A DNA stretch of 64,000 bases from assembly GCA_018645405.1 (NCBI GenBank), contig JABGOQ010000044.1:1-64000 (forward strand), written 5' to 3'. This document shows positions 1-9,601 of this stretch, in pieces. Within the stretch, counting starts at the first letter, position 1; the number at the start of each line of letters is the position of its first letter. The translations under genes were made by a program, and so were the position numbers. The notes under the pieces are model-generated. The model did no database searches. It was not told where the DNA came from and was given only the letters and a program-made list of their open reading frames with translations. This stretch comes from Anaerolineae bacterium (GTDB lineage: Bacteria; Chloroflexota; Anaerolineae; Anaerolineales; Villigracilaceae).

Positions 1-344
1 TGCTCCTGTTTCGCTTTGTTCCTATCGCTGACGATAAACTGTCAGGTGACTAGATAAAAACCTTTTTAGCTAATATTCCACTTAATCAATCACTAAAATC
101 AGTATAGTTTGGTTTAGTTGCCAAATAATATTTCTTGGTAGACTAAATAAATTTTAATTCCTCTGCAGTAGCCGATGTTTTTTGTATACATCTATCTCAA
201 TAACGTCAAAGAAATTTGACTTTTTGATGATAGCGAAAATTCTCTTTTGCAGTAATGAAAAAAGGAGGTGGTTTGCAAAGAAACTCTAGTGTATTGAACG
301 CTCAGTTAGTATTCACATTCAACGTATATAAGGAGTAAAAGAGT
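1..344. other. Upstream leader region without a recognised gene
   Basis: No convincing coding sequence is visible here. A short open frame from base 3 to a TAG at 51-53 could be the tail of a gene lying upstream of the window, but it is too short to judge. The rest is AT-rich and presumably carries the promoter of the transporter operon that starts at 345. A clear ribosome binding site (AAGGAG at 330-335) precedes that start. Confidence 0.4.
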
Positions 345-2429
345 ATGTTAAAGAAATCTGGACTATGGATTATCACTTTGATGATTCTTGCGTCAATGAT
401 ATTGAGTGCTTGTGGTGGTGCCCCTGCAGAAGAACCCGCAGCCCCCGCAGAAGAAGCCCCCGCAGAAGAAGCCCCTGCAGAAGAAGCTCCTGCAGAGGAA
501 CCTGCTGAAGATGGAAGTTGTGCTGGCACTATCCTTGCCGATGGTGAGAATCGTGTCTATGAACTGGCCGATTATGAAGCTATGGCTGGTTGTACCATGA
601 CTTTCTCTGGGAACCCGGACATGGCAGACCTCAATGCTCAAATCACCAATAACCCTGAGTTGCCCGCTGTAGAAGAACGTGTCCCGGCTGAACCAATGGT
701 TGTTGCGCCTTACGAAGCAATCGGTCAATATGGCGGTACATTCCATGCCCTTTCAAACGCAACTGAGTCTGGTACATCCGACTTTTTGGCAGTTCGCCAC
801 GTCAACCTTGTTCGTTTCGGTGATGATTACGTTTCCTTTGAACCCAACGTAGCCAAAAGCTGGGAGTGGAATGATGATTTTACAGAGATTACATTCTCCC
901 TGCGTGCAGGGCATAAGTGGTCTGATGGTGCTCCATTTACTACAGCAGACGTTGAGTTCTGGTTGAATGATATTGTGCTGAACCCTGAAGTTTACGAAAA
1001 CACACCTGGCTGGGTTACTTTTGGTGAAGCACAGATGGGTATTGAAGTAATTGATGAAACAACCTTCAAATTTACCTTTGATGCGCCAACCCCGGGTATT
1101 TTGAGCTTCTTTGCTACCAGCTATATCCAACCCTTCCAGCCCAAACACTTCTTTGATGCAAAAATTGCGGGTGGGATGACGATAGCAGAAGTAGCCGATG
1201 GTTACTACGGTAACAGCGACTGGACAGACACTCCCTCTCTATTGCTAGGCGGCAGCGCGGACGATGTGATCCCCACGCTTGAGTCTCATATCTTGGTTGA
1301 AGAAACCACCGAAGGACGTCGCTTGGTTGCAAACCCCTACTATTTCGCGGTTGACACAGCAGGAAATCAATTGCCCTATATTAACGAACAAAGCGAGTTG
1401 TACGTCCCCGAAGCAGAAGTTCGCAATTTGAAAATCACCAATGGTGAAGTCAGCTACAAAGTTCAGGCGATCGGTATCGAAGATTTCACGCTCTACAAAG
1501 AGCATGAAGCAGACGGTAACTACACCGTTGACCTAGGCGCAGGTGTTGGTCTTACCATTTTTTATGGTTTCAACTTGACTCACCCAGACGAAGGCTTGCG
1601 TGAAATTTTTAATGACCTTCGCTTCCGACAGGCTATGTCTTTAGCCATAAATCGGGATGAGATCGTCGAATTGATTTATCTTGGTCAGGCTAGCCCAGTC
1701 CAAGCCACCCCCGCAGATCCAAATACCGTTAATTTCGTCACAGAGGCGCAAAAAACAGCTTTCATCGACTATGATGTTGATGCTGCCAACGTTCTCCTCG
1801 ACGAGATGGGCTTGGTTGATGTTGACGGCGACGGCTTCCGTGATCGTTTGGATGGATCAAATCTTACCCTTGATCTTCAATTCTCCAATCAAGGTGGTCC
1901 CGCTGCTATGCACGAGTTGGTCAATAGTTATTGGGCTGCTGTTGGCGTTGCCAGCAATGTTAAAGAAGTCTCCTCTGACGAATATCGTGAGCGAGCCAAT
2001 GCAAATCTGGCTGATGTTCTCACCTGGAAATTTGATGGCACATCTGGTGTAACCATCATAGCTAACGACGAGATGCTGGTGCCGCCCTTTGGCGAACCAT
2101 TTAATCCTGGTGTGGCTTACCTGTGGGCAGAATGGGTAGAATCGGACGGCGCTTCAGGCGTTGAGCCGCCAGCCGATGCCCTCGAACTCTATGATCTTTC
2201 TGCAAAATTCCAGCAACACCCCCTCGGTTCAGCGGAAAACAGTGCCGTAGGTGCACAGATTGTTGATATTCATGTTGATAATATGTGGAAGATCGGGATT
2301 GCCGGTGATATTAAGGCACCGATTATCCATCACAATACTTTGGGCAATTGGGGCCCTTATACGATAGTGAGCTATGATTACTATCGTCCTTACCCCATGA
2401 TCCCCGCTCAGTGGTACTTTACTGAGTAA
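345..2429 (+). CDS. ABC transporter substrate-binding lipoprotein, family 5 (peptide/oligopeptide type)
   Basis: Extracytoplasmic binding protein of a peptide-type ABC importer, 694 residues. The N terminus is a lipoprotein signal with lipobox LSAC and Cys23 as the lipid anchor. Residues about 26-55 are a low-complexity acidic linker of tandem APAEE units. The rest has the SBP_bac_5 fold: a conserved hydrated-ligand region with WSDGAPFTTADVEF, and the late motif FRQAMSLAINRDEIV. The length exceeds the usual 500-600 residues, as is common in Chloroflexota homologues. The start is set by AAGGAG ten bases upstream. Two permeases and two ATPases follow on the same strand, so this is the ligand-binding part of a complete importer. 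The substrate cannot be told from sequence; family members bind peptides, nickel, sugars or opines. Confidence 0.9.
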   Translation: MLKKSGLWIITLMILASMILSACGGAPAEEPAAPAEEAPAEEAPAEEAPAEEPAEDGSCAGTILADGENRVYELADYEAMAGCTMTFSGNPDMADLNAQITNNPELPAVEERVPAEPMVVAPYEAIGQYGGTFHALSNATESGTSDFLAVRHVNLVRFGDDYVSFEPNVAKSWEWNDDFTEITFSLRAGHKWSDGAPFTTADVEFWLNDIVLNPEVYENTPGWVTFGEAQMGIEVIDETTFKFTFDAPTPGILSFFATSYIQPFQPKHFFDAKIAGGMTIAEVADGYYGNSDWTDTPSLLLGGSADDVIPTLESHILVEETTEGRRLVANPYYFAVDTAGNQLPYINEQSELYVPEAEVRNLKITNGEVSYKVQAIGIEDFTLYKEHEADGNYTVDLGAGVGLTIFYGFNLTHPDEGLREIFNDLRFRQAMSLAINRDEIVELIYLGQASPVQATPADPNTVNFVTEAQKTAFIDYDVDAANVLLDEMGLVDVDGDGFRDRLDGSNLTLDLQFSNQGGPAAMHELVNSYWAAVGVASNVKEVSSDEYRERANANLADVLTWKFDGTSGVTIIANDEMLVPPFGEPFNPGVAYLWAEWVESDGASGVEPPADALELYDLSAKFQQHPLGSAENSAVGAQIVDIHVDNMWKIGIAGDIKAPIIHHNTLGNWGPYTIVSYDYYRPYPMIPAQWYFTE

Positions 2430-2441
2430 TAGATTTAGATT

Positions 2442-2476
2442 AAACCTGACAGGTCTCAAAGACCTGTCAGGTTTTT
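2442..2476 (+). terminator. Strong hairpin with T-run after the binding-protein gene
   Basis: Arms AAACCTGACAGGTC and GACCTGTCAGGTTT form a perfect 14-bp stem with a 5-base loop, followed by a T-run. It lies 12 bases after the stop codon. It would act as a terminator or attenuator that lets the binding protein be made in excess over the permeases. The same arm sequence recurs at 24460-24494. Confidence 0.75.
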
Positions 2477-2499
2477 TGGATATTTAGGGATGCTTCTCT

Positions 2500-2660
2500 T
2501 GGATTTTGGACACCCGCGTCGTCCACGTTTTGGGCTGGGGTGCTGAATTCCAAACAGATTCGCGACGTGAAGGGAAAAATATCTACGTTAAGAAAATATT
2601 GACATACGGCAAGCAAGCTAAAACCACGCACGACTCGGCTTTTCATCCCATAACAAATTT
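2500..2660 (-). repeat. Dispersed degenerate intergenic repeat, copy 1 (reverse orientation)
   Basis: Read on the minus strand this stretch shares ordered blocks with copies at 11830-12010, 24365-24455, 28200-28380 and 32434-32575: ATGGGATGAAAAGCCG, then TGTCAATATTTTCTT, then CGCGAATCTG, then CCCAAA. It fills the gap between the binding-protein and permease genes. A short open frame inside it is not a credible gene. Confidence 0.65.
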
Positions 2661-2704
2661 AGCGTTTTTCACACCCCCACGTTCGTAGTAAGGGAGAAGA
2701 AAAT

Positions 2705-3700
2705 ATGATCAAATTTCTAGTTCAACGTACCATTGGCATGGCTGTAACCATGTTTTTCGTATCGATCATGGTATTTATTATCATGGAGCTTCCTCCTGGC
2801 GACTATGCTGAGCGATGGGCTTTCCGTAAATTTTCGGGGACAGGAACCCAGATCACCGAAGCAGACATCGATAATATTCGTGCAGACTTCGGGCTTGATC
2901 GTCCAGCTCCGGAACGCTATTTTAAATGGATTAGCGATATTGTCCTGCACGGCGATTTTGGTGAAGCCTTTGCCTTTCAAACCTCGGTCAACGTTGTCAT
3001 TGGGCAAAAAATCTGGCTAACTCTCGCAATTCTTTTTTCCACATTGATTATTACTTATCTGGTTGCTATACCGGTTGGTATTTACGCCGCCGTCAGGCGA
3101 AATTCGGTTGAAGATTATGCGTTGACTGTGTTTAGCTATTTGGGCTTTGCTCTGCCCAACTTTTTGCTGGCTCTGATTTTATTATATGTTTCAATTACTT
3201 TTTTCGACTCCACTGTTGGCGGTCTTTTTTCACCTGAATATGCTGATGCCCCTTGGAGTGTTGAGAAAGCGTTAGACCTTCTCAGCCATCTTGTCATTCC
3301 GGCGATTGTCCTGGCTTGGTCTGCTACCGCCTTTCAACTACAAACAGTACGAGCCACCATGCTTGATGAGCTTAATACCCTCTCTGTCACTGCGGCTCGT
3401 GCCCGCGGTGTCCCCGAGTGGAAACTGCTGCTCAAATACCCGGCTCGTCTGGCAGTCAATCCTGTGGTTAGTACGATGAGCTTTGACGCAAATCGTATCT
3501 TCTCGGAACTACCGATTGTAGCTCTTGTTTTAGGGCTACCAGAACTGGGAGAACTCTTGCTTAAATCATATCTTGATCTGGATATGTTTGTAGCAGGTGC
3601 AATTTTGCTCATTTTGACCTTTATGATTGTCTTTATGAATTTTCTTGCCGATATTGCACTCTCGATTCTTGACCCACGCGTCAAGCTAATAGAAGGTTAG
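2705..3700 (+). CDS. ABC transporter permease, OppB/DppB type
   Basis: First membrane subunit of the peptide-type importer, 331 residues, a normal length. A membrane segment at about 9-28 is followed by the typical extracytoplasmic region (GLDRPAPERYFKWI) and five more hydrophobic segments from about residue 102. The cytoplasmic coupling loop (EAA region) is visible around 230-250 with ARARGVPEWKLLLKYPAR; the conserved downstream G of this loop is partly replaced. AGGGAGAAG supplies the ribosome binding site. The second permease starts four bases after the stop, so the two are cotranscribed. Confidence 0.9.
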   Translation: MIKFLVQRTIGMAVTMFFVSIMVFIIMELPPGDYAERWAFRKFSGTGTQITEADIDNIRADFGLDRPAPERYFKWISDIVLHGDFGEAFAFQTSVNVVIGQKIWLTLAILFSTLIITYLVAIPVGIYAAVRRNSVEDYALTVFSYLGFALPNFLLALILLYVSITFFDSTVGGLFSPEYADAPWSVEKALDLLSHLVIPAIVLAWSATAFQLQTVRATMLDELNTLSVTAARARGVPEWKLLLKYPARLAVNPVVSTMSFDANRIFSELPIVALVLGLPELGELLLKSYLDLDMFVAGAILLILTFMIVFMNFLADIALSILDPRVKLIEG

Positions 3701-3704
3701 GGAA

Positions 3705-4859
3705 ATGACAACTACTAAATTATCCCCAATTGAAACTCAGTCCCCTGCTGTTACTAAAGAATCAGAAGAGGTACTGCGTTATTACTCAGCCACCCAATTT
3801 CAACTCATTTGGTGGCGTTTTCAAAAACACACTGTCGCTAAAATAGGTGCTCTTATTCTGATTACGATGGCATTGATGGGACTTTTTGCCGAATTTTTTG
3901 GACCCTATACCGGGATAACCCGAGACTCCGAAGCTGTCTTGGTAAGTCCGCAAGCCCCTCGTTTTTGTAATGATGATGGCTGTAGCTTACGCCCTTTCCT
4001 GCCCGGTGTTACATCAGAACGTAACCCAGAGACCTTGCGAATGGAAATTAAGATTGATCCATCCATTCGGCGGGATATTCTCTTTTTTGTTGAAGGTGAA
4101 CCCTATAAGTTACTGGGAATTTTTGAGATGAACACACATCTCTTTGGTGTAGAAGAAGGCTCTGTTCATCTCTTTGGAACGGATAGTCTGGGAAGAGATG
4201 TTTTTACTCGTGTTCTTCTCGCTACTCGAACATCCTTATCTATTGGTGTGATTGGCGTTATCATCGCCTTTTTCTTGGCTTTGATTATCGGTGGCGCGGC
4301 AGGTTATTTTGGCGGTGCGCTTGACTATGGCATTCAACGTCTGACCGAAATTGTACGTGTTATTCCTGTAATTCCACTGTACATGGGTTTGGCGGCAGCC
4401 TTCCCCGTCGAATGGTCATCTTCTCAAGTCTATTTTGCGATGACGTTGATTTTAGCACTCGTCGGCTGGCCCACCCTGGCCCGCCGTATTCGCGGAAAAT
4501 TATTAAGCCTACGTGGCGAAGATTATGTTGTTGCCGCGAGTTTGTCTGGGGCTAGTCCCAGCCGAATTATTGGGCGACATCTTCTCCCTGCTTTCACCAG
4601 CTATATCATCGTAGATCTGGTTATATCCTTCCCCTATATGCTTTTGAGCGAAACTGCGCTAAGTTTTGTAGGCTTGGGATTGCGCCCACCAAGCATTAGC
4701 TGGGGTGTTCTTTTACAAGATGCACAAACAGTTCGCGCTATAGAGCAAGCTCCTTGGCTCTTTATTCCAGCGGCCTTTGTTGTTGTTGCTGTTTTATCCT
4801 TTACCGTCCTTGGCGATGGTTTGCGCGATGCCGCAGATCCTTACCAAGTGAGTGGATAA
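3705..4859 (+). CDS. ABC transporter permease, OppC/DppC type
   Basis: Second membrane subunit, 384 residues against about 300 usual. The extra length is mostly an extracytoplasmic insert at about residues 66-155 between the first membrane segment and the conserved HLFGTDSLGRDVFTRV motif. The insert contains a Cys pair (FCNDDGC). Membrane segments then continue from about 175, with the EAA coupling loop near 276-296 (AASLSGASPSRIIGRHLLP). It lies directly behind the first permease and should pair with it. The long insert may interact with the lipoprotein binding protein, which is an inference. Confidence 0.9.
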   Translation: MTTTKLSPIETQSPAVTKESEEVLRYYSATQFQLIWWRFQKHTVAKIGALILITMALMGLFAEFFGPYTGITRDSEAVLVSPQAPRFCNDDGCSLRPFLPGVTSERNPETLRMEIKIDPSIRRDILFFVEGEPYKLLGIFEMNTHLFGVEEGSVHLFGTDSLGRDVFTRVLLATRTSLSIGVIGVIIAFFLALIIGGAAGYFGGALDYGIQRLTEIVRVIPVIPLYMGLAAAFPVEWSSSQVYFAMTLILALVGWPTLARRIRGKLLSLRGEDYVVAASLSGASPSRIIGRHLLPAFTSYIIVDLVISFPYMLLSETALSFVGLGLRPPSISWGVLLQDAQTVRAIEQAPWLFIPAAFVVVAVLSFTVLGDGLRDAADPYQVSG

Positions 4860-4884
4860 CGATGCTTTGTGAAGAATGAGGCAA

Positions 4885-4909
4885 AATCTTCCCCTATAGG
4901 GCGAAGATT
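4885..4909 (+). other. Intercistronic nested palindrome
   Basis: AATCTTC and GAAGATT flank an inner palindrome CCCTATAGGG. The structure lies between the second permease and the first ATPase. It has no T-run, so it is more likely an RNA processing or stability element than a terminator. Confidence 0.4.
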
Positions 4910-4953
4910 AAAGAGGGGGGCGGACGCGAATAATTGCATTTGGAGATAATTTC

Positions 4954-5979
4954 ATGGAAAAAAGAAAAGAAGGCTCTCAAGATAATCTCTTAGAAGTAAA
5001 AAACCTTAAGATCTCTTTTAAAACAGATGAAGGGATTGTCACCGCCGTTGACGGGATTGATTTCTCTGTCAAACATGGGCAAACATTAGGCATTGTAGGT
5101 GAAAGCGGATCGGGCAAAAGCGTAAGTACTTGGTCTATTATGCGCCTTTTACCAAAAAATTCGATTATAGATAAAGGTTCTTCCATTCGATTCCAACGCA
5201 AAAGTGGGAAGACTGTTGAAATTACCAAACTCAAGGCAAATAGCCGTGAATTGCGTAAAATTCGGGGTGGAGAAGTTGCACTCATTTTCCAGGAACCGAT
5301 GAGCTCTTTCTCCCCTGTCTATACCATCGGCAACCAAATTATGGAGGCAGTTCTTCATCATCGAGATGTAACAAAAGAAGAAGCCGAAGAAATTGCCGTT
5401 GATATGCTAGACCGTGTGGGTATCTCAAATCCACGCCAGCGTTTTAAGCAATATCCATTTGAACTCTCCGGCGGGATGCGGCAACGAGCGATGATTGCGG
5501 TAGCTTTATCCATGAATCCCTCTCTGCTGATAGCCGATGAGCCAACCACATCGCTGGATGTGACCATTCAGGCGCAAATTTTGGAGTTGATGAATGAACT
5601 CCAGGAAGATTTGGGAATGTCAATCATCTTCATCACCCATAACTTAGGCGTAATTGCCCAAGTAGCTGATGAAATCGAAGTAATGTATTTAGGGAAAATT
5701 TTGGAACGTGGTACAACCAAAGATATTATTAAACAGCCAGAGCATCCCTATACTCAAGCTTTATTAAAAGCCATTCCGCGTCTTGACCATCTAGGTGAGC
5801 GATTAACCGCAATTCAGGGCGATATTCCTAGCCCTCTCTCTCGACCCGTTGGCTGCCCCTTCTATACCCGTTGCGATGATGTGATCTCTGGCGTATGTGA
5901 TGTAAAAATGCCAGAACCTACTCAGCTCAGCGATACCCATACCGTATATTGCTTCTTACACGAGGAAAAAGATGACTGA
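4954..5979 (+). CDS. Oligopeptide-type ABC transporter ATP-binding protein, OppD/DppD type
   Basis: First ATPase of the importer, 341 residues. Walker A GESGSGKS is at 49-56, the Q-loop is in [10 protein letters not shown], the signature is [12 protein letters not shown], and Walker B is [12 protein letters not shown] with the switch His in FITHNLG. The C-terminal extension has the family cysteine pattern [15 protein letters not shown], which in relatives of this subfamily is linked to an iron-sulfur-like site. The gene overlaps the next one by 8 bases, showing translational coupling. Confidence 0.92.
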   Translation: MEKRKEGSQDNLLEVKNLKISFKTDEGIVTAVDGIDFSVKHGQTLGIVGESGSGKSVSTWSIMRLLPKNSIIDKGSSIRFQRKSGKTVEITKLKANSRELRKIRGGEVALIFQEPMSSFSPVYTIGNQIMEAVLHHRDVTKEEAEEIAVDMLDRVGISNPRQRFKQYPFELSGGMRQRAMIAVALSMNPSLLIADEPTTSLDVTIQAQILELMNELQEDLGMSIIFITHNLGVIAQVADEIEVMYLGKILERGTTKDIIKQPEHPYTQALLKAIPRLDHLGERLTAIQGDIPSPLSRPVGCPFYTRCDDVISGVCDVKMPEPTQLSDTHTVYCFLHEEKDD

Positions 5980-7003
5980 TACCTTATTAGAAATTAAGGA
6001 CTTAAAAGTCCATTTCCCTATTCGTAGCAACCAGTTATTTGGCGGGGTTACAAAATATGTAAAAGCTGTTGATGGTGTCAGCTTCCATATTGAAAAAGGT
6101 GAAACTTTAGGTCTTGTTGGTGAAAGTGGCTCAGGAAAAACCACAGTGGGGCGTTCTATTCTGCGCGCCATTGAACCGACAGATGGAAAAGTTACCTTTA
6201 ATGTAGACGATGAAAGTTTCGATTTATCTCAACTTACCGATAAAGAGATGCGGGTATTTCGTAAACATATGCAACTCATTTTTCAAGACCCCTACTCTTC
6301 GCTAAACCCACGCATGACGGTGCGCGATATTATCGCCGAACCCCTCGTTGCCCAAAACTTAGCTACAGGTAAAGAAGTTGACGAACGTGTTCGTGAAGCC
6401 GCCGGTCTTTGCAAGCTCAACCTTGAATACCTGCGCCGTTTTCCGCACGCTTTTAGTGGTGGGCAACGACAGCGTATTGGCATTGCTCGCGCGCTTGTTT
6501 CTAACCCGCAGTTTATCGTTTGCGATGAATCTGTCTCTGCTCTTGATGTGTCCATTCAGGCAGAAATTCTTAACCTGTTGATGGATTTGCAAGAAAAACT
6601 TGGCTTCACCTATCTTTTTATTGCTCACGATTTAAGCGTTGTGGCACATATTTCAAAGCGTGTAGCCGTTATGTATTTGGGGCAATTTGTTGAATTAGCA
6701 CCTACCGAAACTCTTTTTTACGCACCAAAGCACCCCTATACGGAAGCCCTGATGTCTGCCATCCCAGAAGTAGACCCAGATATAGAAATGGCACCTGTGC
6801 ATTTGGCAGGTGAAATCCCAAGCCCCATTAATCCCCCCTCTGGTTGCCGCTTCCACACCCGTTGCCCTTATGTTAAAGATGTTTGCAAGACCGATGTGCC
6901 AAAATGGGAAGAAATTGAAGACAATCATTTTGTTGCCTGTCATTTTGCAGATACGCTCACGCTAAAGGGCGCAGAGATGCCAAATTCGGTTGATGCTGAT
7001 TAA
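5972..7003 (+). CDS. Oligopeptide-type ABC transporter ATP-binding protein, OppF/DppF type
   Basis: Second ATPase, 343 residues, partner of the one ending at 5979. It has Walker [10 protein letters not shown], signature [15 protein letters not shown], and Walker [13 protein letters not shown] with switch His in FIAHDLS. The C-terminal oligopeptide-transporter extension carries [14 protein letters not shown]. Together with the upstream genes it completes an importer of one binding protein, two permeases and two ATPases. The substrate remains unknown. Confidence 0.92.
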   Translation: MTDTLLEIKDLKVHFPIRSNQLFGGVTKYVKAVDGVSFHIEKGETLGLVGESGSGKTTVGRSILRAIEPTDGKVTFNVDDESFDLSQLTDKEMRVFRKHMQLIFQDPYSSLNPRMTVRDIIAEPLVAQNLATGKEVDERVREAAGLCKLNLEYLRRFPHAFSGGQRQRIGIARALVSNPQFIVCDESVSALDVSIQAEILNLLMDLQEKLGFTYLFIAHDLSVVAHISKRVAVMYLGQFVELAPTETLFYAPKHPYTEALMSAIPEVDPDIEMAPVHLAGEIPSPINPPSGCRFHTRCPYVKDVCKTDVPKWEEIEDNHFVACHFADTLTLKGAEMPNSVDAD

Positions 7004-7035
7004 ACGGTCAGCAAGCCAAAAAGGAGAGCGTCCCG

Positions 7036-7539
7036 ATGACAAAAAAAATTCTAATCCCTCTAACAAAGTCGCTATTCAGCCATAAAATACTGACAGAAAT
7101 CGAGAAGTTTTGTCAGCCCGAAAAGAGCAAGCTAATTCTGTATTATATAACCAGACCGCCGAAAGGCTCGGGGTTTGCCGCAACCGATTATCGCTCTGGC
7201 TATGCACTTGAAGCTGATGGTGAACCAATGGGGCCAAAGGCGCATCCTGTTTTTGCCAGTCAGGAAGAAGATAGCATTCAATCTGAAGTTGAGGTTGCTC
7301 TGCTTTCGGTGACGAATAGCTTGAAAGAAAAAGGATTTGATGTATCCATCCAGATTTGCTTTGTGAACGAGATTGTCAGTGAGATGGTACGCATTGTTAA
7401 ACGTGACAAAATTAACCTGATTGCCATGTCCACACGAGCGCGCACAGGAGTACAACATTTCTTTTTCTCGAATATTGCGGAGAAAGTTCTCGAGCGGGTG
7501 GATATTCCTGTGTTGCTGATTCACCCCAAAGATAAATAG
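7036..7539 (+). CDS. Universal stress protein (UspA family)
   Basis: Single Usp domain of 167 residues, starting KKILIPLTKSLFSHKIL and ending IPVLLIHPK, both typical of the family. The ATP-binding G-x2-G-x9-G-S/T signature is degraded: the region reads STRARTGVQHFFFSNIAEKVL, lacking the first Gly and the final GS. A nucleotide-free Usp or one with changed binding is therefore likely. It lies 33 bases behind the transporter operon with its own AAGGAGAG site. Its role is unknown; Usp genes next to transporters are common. Confidence 0.85.
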   Translation: MTKKILIPLTKSLFSHKILTEIEKFCQPEKSKLILYYITRPPKGSGFAATDYRSGYALEADGEPMGPKAHPVFASQEEDSIQSEVEVALLSVTNSLKEKGFDVSIQICFVNEIVSEMVRIVKRDKINLIAMSTRARTGVQHFFFSNIAEKVLERVDIPVLLIHPKDK

Positions 7540-7661
7540 GATTAGGAGACACGCCCCCAAATTTTGGCTTGCTTCCGTTTAGTTACGATAGTTGGGAGAT
7601 GTGCATTGCGTGTGTTTCACATTGAGTTTAGCACTCCCCATGAACATGACCAACCTGTCAT

Positions 7662-8714
7662 ATGCACTCTAGTCTGTCGGACCAATTTTCACTGCTTTTG
7701 AACATCAATTTACCAAAAACCGATGGCATAGTTTTTGATGCAGTAAATGCACGCAAATTATGTGATCGTATTGATGGTATTCGGTTGCATGCTCATACTT
7801 ATTCATTTATCCACAATCTGACGCATGGTTCGTTCAAACCAGCAGATGCGCTTGAGTTTGCATATCAGCATGAATTGCATGGTCTCAATATCCATGTGGA
7901 CGATGGGGGAGAACATAGTCTTGCCAATAAGACACCAAAAGAATTAACCCAGTTTAAATCTTATGCCCAGGAGCTTAAGGTAGCCGTTCATTTGGAAACA
8001 AGTAGCACCCAGAAAAGGGAAATTGACAAGGTTATTCATATAGCACGAGCTCTAGAAGTGAAAAATATTCGGGTCTATTCACGCTATGAGGGGACTTTGG
8101 TTAGTGTCATGGCACAGACAGTTGCCGACTTGGTTTATATGGCGGAACAGGCAGATATGTACGATTTGTTCTTTGATTTTGAACAGCACGAAGAGTTCAA
8201 ATCTATCGAAATCGTAGAGATGCTAAAAGAAGTTAATCATCTCCGTATCAATGCTTTGTTCGATTTCACGAATATGCTCAACGCTTATGAAAAACCCTTG
8301 CCCGCCTTGAAATCAATGGCTCCCTTTATCCGTCAGGTGCATCTAAAAGGTGCGAGAATAATCCAAGAAGACAAAGGTTACGGGCAAAGGGGGGTTGTGC
8401 AGGGTGCACCTGAAGACGAAATGCCCTATGCACGTATGCTATATGAATTGCTGATGTTGGGGGAGGTAGAACCGCAAGTGATTTCTTTCGCGTTGGAGCA
8501 AGAGGTAAGTTACTACGCACCAGCTTATCGTCATGCAGATGAGGGCGACAATCCCTTTATCCCGTTTAAAGACCCAAGCGAAACCCCTTTTGATAAAGCG
8601 GGTGCTGATAGGATATTGCTGGATGAAAGACGTTGGGCGAGCAACCAAGTATATTTTATCAGGAGCTTGCTAGCGAAAATGCGCTGGCTAGCAGTTTCGT
8701 ATTTAGAAAACTGA
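7662..8714 (+). CDS. Sugar-phosphate isomerase/epimerase-like TIM-barrel protein
   Basis: A 350-residue protein resembling the xylose-isomerase-like/AP-endonuclease-2 TIM-barrel superfamily. Alternating strand-helix pattern is seen in GLNIHVDDGG, VAVHLETSS, IRVYSRYEG, DLFFDFEQHE, ALFDFTNML and IRQVHLKG; the acidic residues and His in these strands are placed like the metal ligands of the superfamily. No close enzyme is recognised, and the metal site is not proven. The start is uncertain because no good ribosome binding site precedes 7662. The phosphodiesterase gene follows after 24 bases, so they probably share a transcript and pathway. Confidence 0.65.
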   Translation: MHSSLSDQFSLLLNINLPKTDGIVFDAVNARKLCDRIDGIRLHAHTYSFIHNLTHGSFKPADALEFAYQHELHGLNIHVDDGGEHSLANKTPKELTQFKSYAQELKVAVHLETSSTQKREIDKVIHIARALEVKNIRVYSRYEGTLVSVMAQTVADLVYMAEQADMYDLFFDFEQHEEFKSIEIVEMLKEVNHLRINALFDFTNMLNAYEKPLPALKSMAPFIRQVHLKGARIIQEDKGYGQRGVVQGAPEDEMPYARMLYELLMLGEVEPQVISFALEQEVSYYAPAYRHADEGDNPFIPFKDPSETPFDKAGADRILLDERRWASNQVYFIRSLLAKMRWLAVSYLEN

Positions 8715-8738
8715 AAACAGAGAATAAAAGGCTAAATA

Positions 8739-9548
8739 ATGAACAAAGTTATTTTAGTGTTATCTGATGGTTTGCGATATGACACCGCAATTGAACAGAT
8801 GGGTTTCTTGGGGCATCTTGTCGAACAGAAACTTGCCAGCCTTTATAAAGTAATTGGCGAGTTACCTACCATGTCGCGCCCGATGTACGAAACGGTGCAT
8901 ACAGGAGTGCCTGTTATAGAACATGGCATAGTCTCCAATCGGGTCGTCCGCCGCTCCAAAATGCCGAATATCTTTCAATCTGCGGTAGATGCGGGAAAAA
9001 TTACTGCCGCATCAGCCGCTTTTTGGTTTTCAGAACTTTATAATCGTGTGCCTTACGATATGCTAGATGACCGAGAAGTGGACGATGATTCCCTGTCCAT
9101 TCAGCACGGGCGTTTTTATTATAACGATGCCATCCCCGACGTTGAAGTCTTCACTGCTGCCGGGATGCTGGTACATAAATTCAGCCCCGATTATTTGCTC
9201 ATTCACCCAATGGGTATGGATGATATCGGGCATAAATACGGGTCTGATTCTGCTGAATATCGCGGCCATGCCATTCACCAAGATGTGATACTCGCAAATC
9301 TAATTCCCGAATGGATGGAACGCGGTTATAGCATCCTTGTTACCGGTGATCATGGTATGAATGTGGATAAGAATCACGGAGGTACTACACCGGAAGTGCG
9401 TGAAGTCCCGCTATTTTTCATTCGACCTGGAGTGTCGGGGGAAGGAGATGCAGGAGAAGTACTTTCTCAACTTCAAATTGCGCCTACCGTGTGTAAGCTA
9501 TTAGATATCCCCATTCCCAAAACAATGAAATCCCCCTCTGTTATTTAA
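8739..9548 (+). CDS. Alkaline-phosphatase superfamily phosphodiesterase/nucleotide pyrophosphatase
   Basis: 269 residues with the metal-binding pattern of type I phosphodiesterases: LSDGLRYD near the N terminus, a candidate Thr/Ser nucleophile region PTMSRPMYETVHTG at about 47-60, HPMGMDDIGHKYG with an Asp and His pair, and the last ligands in TGDHGMN and NHGG. There is no signal peptide, so it is cytoplasmic, unlike many family members. It is shorter than typical (about 400). Its placement between the isomerase-like gene and a small-molecule kinase suggests a metabolic phosphoester substrate, which is an inference. Confidence 0.75.
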   Translation: MNKVILVLSDGLRYDTAIEQMGFLGHLVEQKLASLYKVIGELPTMSRPMYETVHTGVPVIEHGIVSNRVVRRSKMPNIFQSAVDAGKITAASAAFWFSELYNRVPYDMLDDREVDDDSLSIQHGRFYYNDAIPDVEVFTAAGMLVHKFSPDYLLIHPMGMDDIGHKYGSDSAEYRGHAIHQDVILANLIPEWMERGYSILVTGDHGMNVDKNHGGTTPEVREVPLFFIRPGVSGEGDAGEVLSQLQIAPTVCKLLDIPIPKTMKSPSVI

Positions 9549-9601
9549 AAAAACAAGGCAAAAATTGTTTATCTGCAAACTTATCATTTAAGGAGAATAC
9601 T

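Noticed and set aside
424-510. Regular 15-base repeats resembling a short repeat array
   Set aside because: They encode the tandem APAEE linker of the lipoprotein at 345; there are no unique spacers, so it is no CRISPR array.
302-529. Minus-strand open frame rich in Ser/Ala/Gly
   Set aside because: It is the mirror of the APAEE-coding repeats and has no start signal or similarity.
2506-2688. Open frame of 60 codons between the binding protein and permease genes
   Set aside because: It lies inside the dispersed repeat, has no ribosome binding site and no similarity.
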